Of a stretch of DNA of 64,000 nt, positions 33,407 through 46,500 are shown in pieces. A program made the position numbers and the translations under genes. Within the stretch, counting starts at the first letter, position 1. Each line of letters begins with the position of its first letter. The DNA is from Litoditis marina (Eukaryota > Nematoda > Chromadorea > Rhabditida > Rhabditidae): positions 16,829,904 through 16,893,903 of the forward strand of contig OZ038436.1 in the NCBI GenBank assembly GCA_964036275.1, given 5' to 3'. The notes beneath the pieces are model-generated. The model made no database searches. It worked only from the letters and a program-made list of their open reading frames with translations, and had not been told where the DNA came from.

Positions 33407-34020
33407 AATGATATAAATATTTGTAGATTGCATCTATACCAAGTAAACAATTTGAGTAAACCCTTTGTACGTTTGGAGCGCATTGATACGATTGATATTT
33501 GCTACGCTTGTCACCTGTGAACTGTTGAAAGATGTCTCTGATATCCGAATCTGAACACAAACTCTTCAATTGAACAAGAACGGATCAACAATTGAAACCA
33601 AACAAAATAACAAATAGCACAGGAAAAATGCACAGAAACACATGAAAAGGACCATATATATCAGCAACAATCAACACAGAAAAAAAACTTTGAGAAGGAC
33701 CTAGCAAAGCATTATTGCCTAATTCAATACGAAGAGAGACAAGAAACTGAAACAGTCTAATAATCAACCAAAAAGAAACTGTTTGTGGCTTTCCTTCCTG
33801 ACTGCAACATCAAAGTAAAATAAGATAATGGATGGGGACAACTTAGCTAAAACAGATGAAAACAACATCCCATAAGTGAGGAACTACAAGTGAATGTTCT
33901 AAGTTTCACAGTGCTCTCATAACTAGGTTTGAACACTGTGAATCGAGATATTGTTTTGATTGGAGAGATCTGCTCATCTGTACTAGTTGAATTCCCCCAC
34001 TCGGACGATAAATGAGAAAC
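33407..34020. other. 3' flank of receptor copy 5, converging with the minus-strand gene
   Basis: The first 150 bases resemble the flank after copy 4. No gene is seen. Receptor copy 5 and the next gene (minus strand) converge here, so terminators of both are expected. Confidence 0.55.
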
Positions 34021-37000
34021 TCAGTTACCGGGAGAGAACGTGTGTTTGTCGTACTCATTTTCGTGAGTATTCGATCCATCATTATCCCTGCTTCTATGAC
34101 ACTTGATCGGTGTTCCTATGGCGCCGGCAGGATTCGAATTCGGGCGAGTTTGACCAGAACCGACAGATGTTGAGCTGTCAGGATCAGGGACAGCCGCGGA
34201 AGTCAACTGGAGCGAGGAGAGAAAATCCCGCAAACGACCCTCAGTGAAAGCGCACTGAAATAAAATTAATAATATCAGGATTCTCCGACTATATATATTA
34301 TATAATGACACATTTTTATTATTATTAAAATAAAACAGGAACCATGTTTTTTGAACTGATCGCTTCTTTTTGCAGCATCCAGCATCCTATATCAGTCTAC
34401 TACAGACCAAAAATAAGTATAGGCAACGGTTTTGAGCTACCAGAGTAGACGATTTATACCTAGGTAGAACTTACCAGATCATCAGAATTCTCCGACAATG
34501 ATGGTACACGCGGTTCAGTCGCATCTTCACTTGCAATCTGGAAGATTTCAAATGATGAAATACATCGGTTCCACTCAGAGGATACAATCAGTACCAGGTT
34601 ACGATGAAAACAAAAATTTCCACTTACTTGAGGGGAAGATTGCGGTGAGGCGAGAGGTGTTGATGCACCACGCGGCGAATTTCCCACTATTTGATAAGAG
34701 TCGGAGTTGCCTGGTGACTGAAACAGCACCTTTGTAATATTAAAATACGTATAAATTCATGAAAATATTTTTTATAATCCATTTCGCAGCGAAGGACAAT
34801 GACTATAAAGACCGATATTTTATGTAGACGAAGGCATACACGCCAACTAAGAACTAAATCGATACGCTGTTTTCCTCACCATTAACGCTCGCGTTAAACG
34901 TCGACGTAACCATGCTATCAAAGACTTATTGAACCAACCATGAAAGGGAGGTCCATGACTTGCTTCGTCAGAAAATCAGTCGATCCGCCGTGCATTTGTG
35001 TTCGTAGGTTGATGCCATTCTTGTAAGGCGATGACAGATTGAGCCACGAGTCCCTAAATGCAAATCATAGTAATACAACCGCACTAACGGGGTCTCAAGT
35101 CTCATTCGAATGATTATGTAGTGCTCCGCAATTCAAGGCATACAGTCCTCAACTATGTTGAATGATACAGCGACGAGAAAATTACTTGTAATGCTATATC
35201 GGTGACAGGTGGGTTGAGGACAGGGACAGGACACTTCCTACGTTCTACATCTTGACCTGCGAGGACCCATAATGGGATCAACCATACCCAAAACATTCAA
35301 AAGGTATTCTTACAAACTATGCGTTTCATCGCTAGCTGTAAAATAAAAATTTACAAACCTTAGTTGTTCAGACTGCACAGATGCAACCTCTTCCGCTCCA
35401 CGGAAAGCAAACTGGAACAATTAATTTATGATGAACTAGTAACGTTAAGGGTGCAACTAAACAAAACTACTTCTTTTCATTTTCAATTTTTCATGGCCAA
35501 CATATATGTCCATCTTCCATCCTACATTCTTCAGGGTGGTTTTGGACGAAAAAAAAATAGGAGCCAGGCTTGCTAGATTGGTGCAATTCCAATCAGCAAC
35601 GATCAGTCGCTTGTTTCAGGATAGCAATGAGCGCCAACTTTTCAATATGCTTAACATTTCGTGAACTCATCACTATAATTATTAATGAGTGAAGCAAAAT
35701 ATTCAACTGAAACTGACAGTAGATGATGAGCCAGGATTATTTCGCGGAATCACACTTTTCAACGGAGAACTGACAGCGGACGAGGCTATCGGACCTGAAC
35801 AATAAATACAATAGCCTTTGGATTAATAATAATAATAAAAAGTTCATTCGCATAGGTTAAACACAGTACAAATTATGAAAGTATCATGAAAAATGATAAG
35901 AGTACCTATGGCGAATACGGATCCCAAGGGGTTGCGTGTTGAAGACGCAGTCAACTTACAAGGAAGCGTTTTGTCAACTGATAAATCCAGCACACATTAG
36001 CACTTACATGAAACGTAGAATTACCAATAAACTCTCGCCGTACACATACCACGGAAGCACACCACATATGATCTATAATTCTAACCTCTGTTTCGGTGTC
36101 CATTTTCATTGAACGAATCAGTGGAATGGGGCGGTGTCGTGGTGACTGGAAGAAACACAGAAGTAATAACCACAGAGCAGTGGAACACCAGTTACAATAA
36201 GACATGACAAATATATGTTTGAATGATGGAACAATTTCGTTTTCAAGAAGCGAAATATTCAACTTAAACTAACAGTAGATGATGAGCCGAAATATGTTGA
36301 ATGTTGTTAAAAATTTCAAGTTTCAAGGTCTGCAAAAATGAGAGTGGTTTACATCGGTAAATATGTACGTAGACTTTTTTGCTTACTTCTCTTTTACGGT
36401 CAGAGCAACTCGGTAAAAAAAAGGAAAAAACGATCAATCGGTCTCTGGAATACTCGATACGTCAAACATTACATATTTTCATTGGCCTTAATGACATGTA
36501 GTTCACCACCAACCTGTAAATAGCGGATTCCTCATATTCATAGAAGTGACAGCTGCACAGCGAAGTCGGTGAAGATGCTGATTGAACTTGAAAAGAAGAC
36601 AATAAAAGAAACTATATAATGTACTCATGCAAAACGAAGAAAAGTGCAAACTATACAAGTTTTGCGGGAGAGGGGTCAGAGTATTTCACAAATTTATAGA
36701 ATGGGAATACTATCAATTTGAAAACTATAAAAACAAAAGTTCAAAAACACTAACCAGTTCAAAGTCGGCAGCATCAACGAATCCGAACCCGTAGTTACGA
36801 CTAGATCTTTCGAACTTGTCACTGACAAAATGAATGAACTTCTTCGATGGAGTGTACACATTGAAGTTCGACGAAATAGGGAACTTATCAATGATCAGCT
36901 GAAAAGTACGAAGTATAGTCATATATATTAGGTTATTTTATTTGAACAAAATCTAATTGTGTCACTAGGACTTTTGGATGGTGGTATGATTAAGTATAGT

Positions 37001-38648
37001 TATATAGCCGAGCAAGTAATCAAGGTTACGGACTACTGTGGAAATTTGTTCAAAAAAAAACACGAATGCTAACAACAGAAATCAAACCTGCAGATGATGA
37101 ATGGAGAGTATATTCGTTATTCCTTCGAAACTGTCAAGAATGAGATGCACTAGAACAGGCTCCCACGATAGCTCCACCCATCTCGAATCCACTAATTGGA
37201 AAACTTGTGCATATACAGACACAAGTCTATGAAGCCTGAATAGTACAAAATTGAGTAAATAAAGGCTACATTCATAAATTCATATCAATATTCTCCAATA
37301 AATACCATCTCTAAACAAATAGAAAATAACGTCAAAAACTCTAGAAGAAATTAGTCTTATTCTGATTACACAGGAATAAGTGGTATATTACCAAATTATA
37401 AACTGCAGGAGAAACCGGGAAAATTGAAGTATCGCCCCCCACTTTAGTTCAGTCCCCCCCCCGTAGCACTTCAACCCCCCACCCAAGCTAAAACCTGAAA
37501 ATCTAGGAGAGGGTGGGGTCAAAAATCAACTTCAACATTTACTATTTACCCCCCATCTGGGTCGGCGGGGGGTAGAACTTCAATGGTGGGGGGTCAAACT
37601 TCAACGAGTGGGGGGGGGGCTGAACTTCAATACCGGAAATGTTTACTTTTTACCCCCCACCCTCTAACTTTTGTATTGCAAGTGATAAATGTAATTATCA
37701 CCCCCCCCCCCCCCCCCCGGTGGGGGGGGGGATCAAACTACAATTCCCCAAACGCAATACCAATTCAGAAAGGTGGGGGGTAAAAAGTCAATGTTCCCGA
37801 GAAACCTCCCGCTTGCGTCCCCAAAAATTAACAATTTATTTTGGGAACGCAAGGGCGGCCGTTTCGTTTATATTATTTATATCTCGGTTTCAAACACTGC
37901 ACACCTTGAGACCTATTTGATGCATTATTACATTTTATTAAAATTTAGCGATGAAACTTCGCCAATTAACCGGTTTTTTTTTGGTAACCTAACCGGTTTT
38001 GGGAAACCCCTTTTCAGGTCACCTCACAGGTAACTAGGTAACCTGAAAGTAAATTTCTGTTACCGTACAAACTAACTATAAAAACCGGCAACCAGAATAA
38101 GTCATTCAAAATTAAAAATCATTAAAGTAAAAGTCATTCGAAAGTGAAAGGCATTAAGTACAGAAACAGTCTCTGAGAATCAAAAATAAAGTTTCCGAAA
38201 ATTTTCGTAATTTTCAAATCCTGACTAAAAGTGAATTAATGACTTTTACTTTTGAATGACTTTTACTTTAATGACTTTTTCCTGGAACCATAAAAACCAC
38301 ATTTGCATTAGAAAAACAGGTAACCAGTTTTTCATTTTAGGTTACCAGACGGTTACCTACTAAGGTTACCCAGCAGAAAATAGGTTACCAAAAACCGGTT
38401 AGTTACCGCGAAACCCGGTTACATATAGCATTCACCGAACATAAACTTTTAACTATTAAATAAGCAACGCACCTTCCCGGTCGTAACAAACTCTCCACTT
38501 CCTGACGAATCGGCTTCTGGCGCACATTCATTTCCGAGTTCACCAGAGCAACAAGCGCTTGTTGGCCACAGGACGAGCGAGGCCTCGAGGAAACACCTGA
38601 GATAGAATCAGTATTCAGTATAGGCTGTTCGCAATTGACAGCCAACAT
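34021..38648 (-). CDS. Unrecognised 407-aa protein, 11 exons
   Basis: I do not recognise it. Exons in transcript order: 38648-38473, 37235-37088, 36898-36755, 36577-36514 (or from 36586), 36145-36086, 35794-35718, 35411-35359, 35053-34939, 34717-34628, 34537-34475, 34254-34021. Every junction is GT..AG and all phases close, giving 408 codons ending TGA. Residues 1-60 are basic-polar (from MLAVNCEQPIL). Residues about 60-156 look globular, with HRLVSVYAQVFQLVDSRW and a Phe-rich stretch containing YGFGFVDAADFEL. The rest is Ser/Pro/Asn-rich and probably disordered (SPRGASTPLASPQSSPQ). No signal peptide or membrane span is seen. It follows mic10 on the same strand with about 700 bp between. The ATG is the first in frame and lies in a non-spliced context. 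The small exons at 36.1 and 35.7 kb are least certain. Confidence 0.65.
37433..37800. repeat. C-run/G-run inverted repeat
   Basis: In intron 1 of the 407-aa gene. The left part has runs of 6-8 C (AAGTATCGCCCCCC, TCAGTCCCCCCCC) and the right part matching G runs with CTTCAA words (GGGGTAGAACTTCAATGG), so the halves pair. At about 37701-37731, 18 or so C are followed shortly by 10 G. G-quadruplex and hairpin formation are likely, and read errors in run length are possible. Confidence 0.8.
37955..38430. mobile_element. Palindromic GGTTACC-word element, degenerate copy
   Basis: Same word vocabulary as 32249-32738 (GGTAACCTAACCGG, AGGTTACC, AACCGGTT), inverted about a centre near 38200, where AAAGTCATTC words also form an inverted pair. 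The ends lack a clean GGCGAATTC. In intron 1 of the 407-aa gene. Confidence 0.7.
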
Positions 38649-39360
38649 GCTTGCAACGAGTCGGTAACGGATAATTTTGTATTTACGAAAACTTGGGAAA
38701 ATACAAAGTTTGTTGCGTTGTTGTTGGTTGTTAAGCTAGCCATTGAACTTGCATGGCCTAATAAAAAAACTCCAAAAAGTTACAATAAAGGGTCTCGCAA
38801 CGCTGATCAGGGCGCGAATTTGAAATATTCAAGCGCGCGCGAGTTTAAAAATAATTAGAATGTTCATAGCGGATGTAGACGTAATTTATAAAATTGGGAT
38901 GGTATTAACTCCAGATAACCATACATAATTATATCAATGGATGACGGTTAGCACTCTGGTTATGCCAGCTAATACGAACAGGCAAGTCCTTCTTTATAGG
39001 ACTGTAAACTGAAGCACCATTCTCCGTAAATTGAATTGAAGTTTTCGAAATTTTTTTCAAATTGTGAATGGTTAGTCGGAACCCGTTCATTCGGTCAAAG
39101 GTGTGTTGTTAAAGGTATTTAAATATGGAGTCTCGACGAGGTACAGTGTGGTCCATCATCATGACTGACGATGTGAAAGTGTTTGTGTAATACGTTGACG
39201 AAGTCGATCCACAACGAGATCACTGCCATATTCATATATAAATTGAGCCTTGTACATAACAAATAGGACACAAAATCGAAATTATAATCTTTATTTTAGA
39301 GACTCGCAGTAAATACACCAGCAACTAAATATCTAGTAAATGTTTCGCTACTGGAACTGA
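38649..39360. other. Intergenic, upstream of the 407-aa gene
   Basis: No gene seen. It contains a short GC-rich word, AAGCGCGCGCGAG, near 38831. It separates the mic10 stop from the next start on the same strand by about 710 bp. Confidence 0.5.
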
Positions 39361-40150
39361 TCAGGCTTTTTCGACCACGATGTTGTAGGATGGTTTTCCC
39401 TGAAATGAACAAAGTATGGGAGAGAAAAGTATGGCAAAGAATTAAGTTGAGAATGGGAAAAACAAATAAGTGTAATTTCCCAATTCGATCAGGCCGATAA
39501 ATTAAAATTAACCAGAATAAGAATTCTTTCTAAAAACCTGTAATCATATATAAATGTATTGCGAATAAACCTGTGAGTCCTGCCCCGTGGGAACTTTCTT
39601 TCCGTGGAGCAAGTAGGGCTGGGCGAGGTCATGTCTGCAGTTCGACCAACCAGTACCTAGGCCAATACCAGATCCGAACCAAACAGGCCAGCTTCGTCCC
39701 TAAAGTGGCTATGTGAAAGCGTAAACGCTTCATAATATGAAATCGTTGTGAATCATACCACACTCAAGTATCCGGCCACAACTCAACAGAACTGAACATA
39801 CAGAATGACTACTTGACTAGCTTTTGAATATTATTATATCCATATTGACGTGATATTGGGTTATTGGAGTTGCTGTAAACTATTAAGCACATAAGCAAAT
39901 TCATGAACTTCAAACTAGTTTATAGACGAGAGAACTTTTTCGAGTACTCATGTTATACCCACCTTGAAGAAAGCGACACTGGCCACAATGCCGATAGCGA
40001 CACCGCCACTTATTTTGAGCAGAGAATCAGCGAAACATCTGAAAAACAACGCTTGTACAGAATGTCCAAAATACACATAAGCTCCGAAAAAGACCATTTT
40101 CCAACATACCTGTCCACTTTTTCGCCTAATAGGTCCTCACTGCGGGTCAT
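39361..40150 (-). CDS. mic10: MICOS complex subunit Mic10, 94 aa
   Basis: Small inner mitochondrial membrane protein that bends membrane at crista junctions as part of the MICOS complex. Exons: 40150-40110, 40038-39963, 39699-39571, 39399-39361, with closed phases and TGA. Residues: [20 protein letters not shown], then TM1 (about 22-40, [15 protein letters not shown]), WP at 43-44, TM2 with the diagnostic glycine motif GSGIGLGTG at 48-56, then WSNCRHDL and YLLHGKKV. Both glycine motifs that drive oligomerisation are kept. Length matches the family (about 75-100 aa); the last 20 residues are an extension typical of nematodes (inference). The ATG directly follows an ATTATAG acceptor, so the message probably receives a spliced leader with no further 5' UTR. 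It lies about 380 bp after the stop of the upstream minus-strand gene, in line with an operon. Confidence 0.92.
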
Positions 40151-40529
40151 CTATAATGGAAATGTAAAACAACATGAATCAACAACCAACCAGCCGGATA
40201 ATATTTGATGAAAATATAAATAAATATGATGGCTTCTACCATTCAGCATCAACACGATCAAAACAAGATTGTTTACTTTATGCACTATGAGAATAATTAC
40301 AATAAATATGAGTTCATGTAAAGGAGATAATATGAGCTCACGAACACTGTGAACTACTTTAACTGAAGATTCAATTTAAAAAATCGAACTTCTCATTTAT
40401 GAGCAGACACTAATAGGAAAGAGCAGTGAACAGTCTTGAAACATCGATTACAAAGCTAAAATTCCTGTAGGAATGACAAAACATGAGAGAAAGAGTAATG
40501 ATTACGTAACAAGCCTAATAGTGAACCAA

Positions 40530-43500
40530 TTAGCGGAAATAGGAGGGTCCTGCTCCTTGATTTCTCCAAGCTGAGTGCTGAGCGTTACTAGGAAACTGTT
40601 CTCCACTTTTCTGGAAAAAAAAAGTTTTACAGTATGAATTCGAGATGTAAAAGCATCGCTGGAGGAAAATACAATTTACAAAATCACATGGCATTTACCA
40701 ACTGCATAGACCAGCCGCGATGATCAACCAAATAAGGTGGATAACAGACATCTTGCCTTGATTTCAGTGAGTCAAATTTCGAATGAGACGTACCCAATTT
40801 TCCGTAGGCGGTCCGCGACTGTTGTGCCAATCTGATCTGGGCCCGGGAGCGTCTGAAAATGTCACATATAACCAAATACATGGAATGCTGGAAAACGAAT
40901 TAACAAGGAAATAGGCCAGTGAAACAGTTAAGAAAAAGCAATCCCCACTCGAAACATCCGAGAAAGAGCAGTGGACCACATTGCCATATTTTCGGATCAT
41001 GGAAATAATTACGGTCGAAAAAAATCAGAAATCAGAAAAAATCTTATGTGTGTAGCAAAAGCTAACTGAAACTCGTAAATAGGCAATAACCTACCGTATG
41101 CGGGGCCAGGGCCGTGATACGCCGCAGCTGGGGCGATTCGCGATTGAGGAGGAGCAGTAGGGCCCGGGGGCCCGCGAGAGTCATAACTATAAACGATAAT
41201 ATGAGAATGAGAAAAAAGTCAAACGATCGCAATAACTTCTATAACGTAAGGCTGTTGTTTTCCTTTCCGCACAACCAAAGTCGATTAATTTTGGAATCCG
41301 ACCTTTGATGCAATACTAGCAAAGAGTAGAACAAAACTCGTGACCAAAGATATTGCTCGTGTTGTTATGCTCACCGGGGTTGAAATGGCTCCGGGTATGG
41401 ATTTGGTGGTCTTCTCTCCGGATACGCATTGGGTGGACCTCTTTCCGTATTACTGAAAAACGTGGGCAAATGAAGTGTTTATACACAGAACACTAAGAAC
41501 CATACAGTATTTCCGCGAATATTGCAATTAATGAATATAGCGAAACTATCTTTAATATTCGAAAACCAAGCTACTTTTCGTTGTCCACAAGCCTTTTTTA
41601 AGGAACAAAATGCGATGTTGTAGGAGTTGAATTTCCGCTACTGCTCAGATGGGTGGTGGGAACCTAGGAACACAAAGTTATAGACAAACAGATGGTTAAG
41701 GTAACACTTTTCAACAAAGTAACCATACACCATTCCATTCCAGAAATCGGTATTGATCCAAGACACGAAATTTTGAAGTCGATTAACAACTCTAGTGGGT
41801 AGGGTAGAGTAGATTAAAATCAACTCCGTTTATACTTTACAAGCCGGCATTGGTGAACACTCAGTTACTGCATTGAAGCGATATTCATGACTTACATCTT
41901 GTATTCGCAGCCAAAGGAACATAAGAACACAAACCTAGGTCGAGGCGGCAAAGTGGAAGTGGTGCGGACATCATCACGGTCGGAAAAGCTCGTGCTTCTC
42001 TGTGGACGGCTATTACGGAAGAATGTTTTCTGAAACTGACAATTCAAGACTATTATACCATGGGGTATCGAAAGCATTGGTATCAGAGTAGCTTTCAGAT
42101 GTGTGCACACTTTTCAACGATGAGATATTAGGAAATAAAAGTAAAGAAAATAATATACGTCTATAAGAAGAACAAACATTGAAACACAACGTTTATGCTA
42201 ACCTCGTCGTACTGCTGGTGGGGATTCGCTGATGCCAAGCGTGCAACTTTACCTGTAATTTCATCCGTAAAATATTGCTTCAAGGAAGAAAGAATTGAAA
42301 AAAGAGAAAAATAAGTTGTTGCGGGTAACGTCCTATATGCATACACCAGCAAGGTCGTCCGAATAGTCAAAAAAAACCGAAGAACGAACTACTTTTTTTG
42401 CCGAAAAGATGAAGATCGGTCTACTTTTTATGAAAAAAAACTTGTACGTGTTTACATCTGAAAACGAATTACTTTTTGTCGCATAGTCGAACCTTACTGG
42501 TGAATGCCTATATGCCTTCGTAACACAATAGCGTACTAAGTTTTTAGAAAACAGTAAAAAATATATAAATATCCCGCATAGAGTACTCTGCAAAACACAC
42601 GTGATCGATCAGGGCTGTCCATGTCGCGGTCTACTGGATATCCAGTCGGTGGTACGGGTCGCTTCTGAGGCTTGGGTGACTCCTTGAGTAGAGCGACAAC
42701 CTAAACTATGGAACGTGGAACAGGATATATAAGATGATAGAAGATGACAGGTAACAGTCAGAATTGACTGAACCTAGCGGACGGAACTATCAAAAATGGA
42801 AGGAAATAACGGATATGCGATTCCAAATAGGTGGTTTCTAAGTTTTATAGTTTTCCTATTTTTTTTACTCCGATGTTAGCATTGTATACACTATTAATAT
42901 CTCCTTTCCTATTTCAGCCATACCTCATTCCAGTCATCTCCCATGTCGCTCAACTCTTCGACATACGCCATCGGGTCCAACTCGCCGGCCACCTTAGCTG
43001 GGCGCTGATCGTATGCTGGCTTCTGAATATCATGATCTCAATATAATATAGAATCCGAACCCAACACAATATTAACCCAGCCAAACTGAAATGCTTTTGA
43101 TCTACCATCACGATGTATCTTGCTAGAATGCTAGCTATAATCAATGTTAGAGTCATGGTCTACTGAAAAACAGAAATAACAACTGCCAAACCTGTGGTGC
43201 GCCATTGCGTCCTGGCATTGGTTGCGGCTCATCGTATCGACTGCGATACTGTGCTCTTTCCACGGAGTATGGGTCGGCAGTATTTCCTGGTCGAAGCTGG
43301 GAGGAAGCGGCTGGAATTGCGGGAGCATGCGCAGCTCGACTGGCTGCTCCATTGTACGGACGGTCAGGCAATGGCGCGGCACGACGCTCGTCGTTGAAGA
43401 ACGCCGGCGGTCTACAACAAATATTTGTAAACCGTATAGAAGGGATGGAAAGCACAACCATTGTCGAATCTGTCACTATTTCGAAGTGACGAAAAAAACA

Positions 43501-46500
43501 TTGCTATTGTATAGCAAAAAGCAACCAACAATTGTTTGAAACATAAAAAAACGCCACGTGAATAACTCGACCTGAATAGTTGACTGTAAAATAAACTTTT
43601 TTCTCGAATCACTGCGCTTCCTACAAGTATTGTATAATATACAAGCACTACCGGGTAAAGCACATAGCTTGACTCATACAATTATCGCAAGAATCGGACT
43701 GATCATCATGTGACCACAACCGTCAAACATATAAACTGCAACGACCACAACGTTCAAACAAATTTTTGAATATTAAATTGATTACATACCTCGGGCCAGG
43801 AGGAGCAGCAGCTGCGGGATAAGGGGCTCTCACCGCGTTCGGAACATGGGCGGGTGCCCTGAAAAGGAATTCATGTGCTAAACACGTAAATGCGTGAAAA
43901 TGGAGAAAGGATAACCAGAAAAATCACGAGTGTGAGCGATGAGCAGCTAATCGGAAACTCAGACCACCTTCACAAAATTACTTGTTAGGAATGTTTCACT
44001 GAGATGATGAATAATATTGCTGTATAGTGGAATACTCATTGGGTTCAATTTGTTCTGTTATGCTTTCTTTGTTGTGTAAAGATGCTGTGCTTGTAAAAGT
44101 TTGCTGTAGGATGAAATTCCGACTGGGGAAAATCATTGTTCAAGATTGACATCACATGTAATCCTTGGTTGAATCCTTTATGCAAACGTAGGGTGACTTT
44201 GTTGGATCGTTCATGTAGTTACCCAATTTTTTCAAAATCGGGATTTTAATATACCCCAAGTTCAAAAGTTGTCAAGCTACACTGCTGAAAAGCTCAGTTT
44301 TCCACAAGTTTTTCAGTTTAGTAATCCAGATGAAAACCCTGATTTTCATCGAATTTTTGTGCACAACAAAGTCGGCTGGTGTATGCCTTTATGTAATAAT
44401 GTTTTTTGCCTTTGCTGGGAGATTATTTTATGAACTGGCGAGAGCAAAACATCCAAAGTGTACAATACATTCCTGCCCATTCATGATATTTCAGTCGCAG
44501 CAATAGATTATCTCATTTATTTATCTTGGCCGGCTATGTGGAAAAGGTTACCCCTTCCAATATGTTCGAAAAGGTTCCACGTATTCCCTCATTTGTCTCC
44601 TTCTTTATTTTTATATTTTGGAATGTTCACCAGGAATACGATTTAAAGTTACTCAAACCTCACTTACCTATCCGCAGGAGGAAAAGCTGGCGGAAAATCG
44701 GGTCTGCCACGTGCTGCGAAAGTTGGAGGTACACTTTGTAATGCGGCCGGAGTCCTGATAAACAAAAAGAGAGCATTACAGAATGCCTCCTTCACTTGTA
44801 TCAATAAGCCAAAGTTTTTACTATTTCCGGAAGGTCTTACTGTTCACGCATATTATTGAATACACGATATCCCATTTTTCCAAAACTATTTCTGCTGAGC
44901 TTTATTTATTTTAGTTCCATACCTACGTGTAGTGTACTGTACTGTCTTGTGTAATTGTGATGTAATGTCTTGTAGGTTTTGCTTTCTGAGTTTGTCATTC
45001 GTATAATTGATGTTGTGTATCTCATCTTTCATTATGCATCGTAAGTATTGAATTAGTTTCACCTGACAAGGAGAAATTCATGATTGTTGGTATTTTATTT
45101 CAATCGCCCAGTGTTATAAGTCGACACTATGTAAGGTGGATTATAAGTCGACACTAGGACAAGATCAATTTCTAATTGTGATTGTTGATTTTCATATGCA
45201 ACTTGTTTCGCTCATTTGGTATGCTACCTCTGAAACTATTAAGTTGACCAGCTTTATTTAATGAACGTACCTCTGTGATGATGTCTTCAAGTGACTTATT
45301 CTGTCCTTGTACTGTTTGAACCAACTCTCTTCCGAGCGCTGTCCAGCCATGGTCGTATTCACACTCGGAACGTTTTTTTGGGGACTAGGTTTTTTATCGC
45401 CCTTGAGATGGAAAAGATGAACATCCTCAAACTTCGCATTGGCCACTATGACCGGTTTATCGACTTCTTTAGCCGGGGATGAAATCACTTTAGCCGCATC
45501 TGTGCTCTTCTTGGGACCGGTGTCGTCAGTTTTCTAAATCGTTAAACTAATTTCGATTATTGAGTTATATTTATTACTCGTGCCCGAGCCAAATATATTT
45601 TCATTAGATTTTCATTAGAATTAGAGAAAATAGGAGCGATTCATTCACATATGTTCCTCAATTTAAGCTTGAGTTATGAGTGTAAAATACGTTTATATGT
45701 ATATTTCATCCTTTTGGCTCTCATGCCCCTCATGTAGTTGTAACACCAGGTTTCTCATAAAATCCTCTATATTAACTGGAACTATGATAAAAACAGATAG
45801 AAATCACAACAGGTAAAAATCCGCGCCCCTGAACTTTTTCATTTTAATCATTTCCCACATTATATTTTTCACGTTCGCCTCGTGTACATTTGAAGTTTCG
45901 ATAATAATTCGAACTCAAGAAGAGAAAGGTAAGCAATTTTGTGGTGCCCATACACCCCACAATAATGAGGATGCGTGCTATTTTGAAATACCATGCCTTT
46001 TATATATTAATATGTAGTTTTAAAAAGTTTTGTTCTTCATCGAATTGAGTTGTATTTCGAAGACATCGTGATTGAAATTCCTCATTTATATATTGTTAAT
46101 TGCACCTGCGCACGACGAATTCAGCCTGTATGTCGGGACCACAAATCTATTTCCCTGAGTTTGGTGGTGACAGGCGCAAAGCTTTAAACATGTCTCACTT
46201 TGAAGCAGCCTTTTTAATTAGGAAAAGGACAAGAAATAAGATGATTGTCTACTGAAAAATTACGATTCGAAATTTCCCTGTCTTCAACGTTGATAAATAA
46301 ATTCAGAATCTCTGTAATGTGTAACGTATCTTATGCTGGTTGATTCAAAACCACTGAACACATTTGAAAATAGGAAGAATGTTATTTTTTTGGCCGCCCT
46401 CCTTCCTAACTAACTAACTAACTGCACGTACAATCCCCTTCCCCGATATTTTTGATGAAAATCTCGCTACCAAGCCACCATATTTAATGAAAACTTCCTA

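Noticed and set aside
35165..35255. Minus-strand frame with QDVERRKCPVPVLNPPVTD
   Set aside because: It looks protein-like but does not fit the phases of the 407-aa gene and has a poor acceptor.
40684..40779. Extra exon with QDVCYPPYLVDHRGWSMQ in the Pro/Arg/Gly-rich gene
   Set aside because: It cannot be joined in phase; direct splicing from 40794 to 40610 works.
43131..43539. Several overlapping open frames of 90-110 codons on both strands
   Set aside because: They are shadows of the 220-bp GC-rich exon of the Pro/Arg/Gly-rich gene at 43192-43411.
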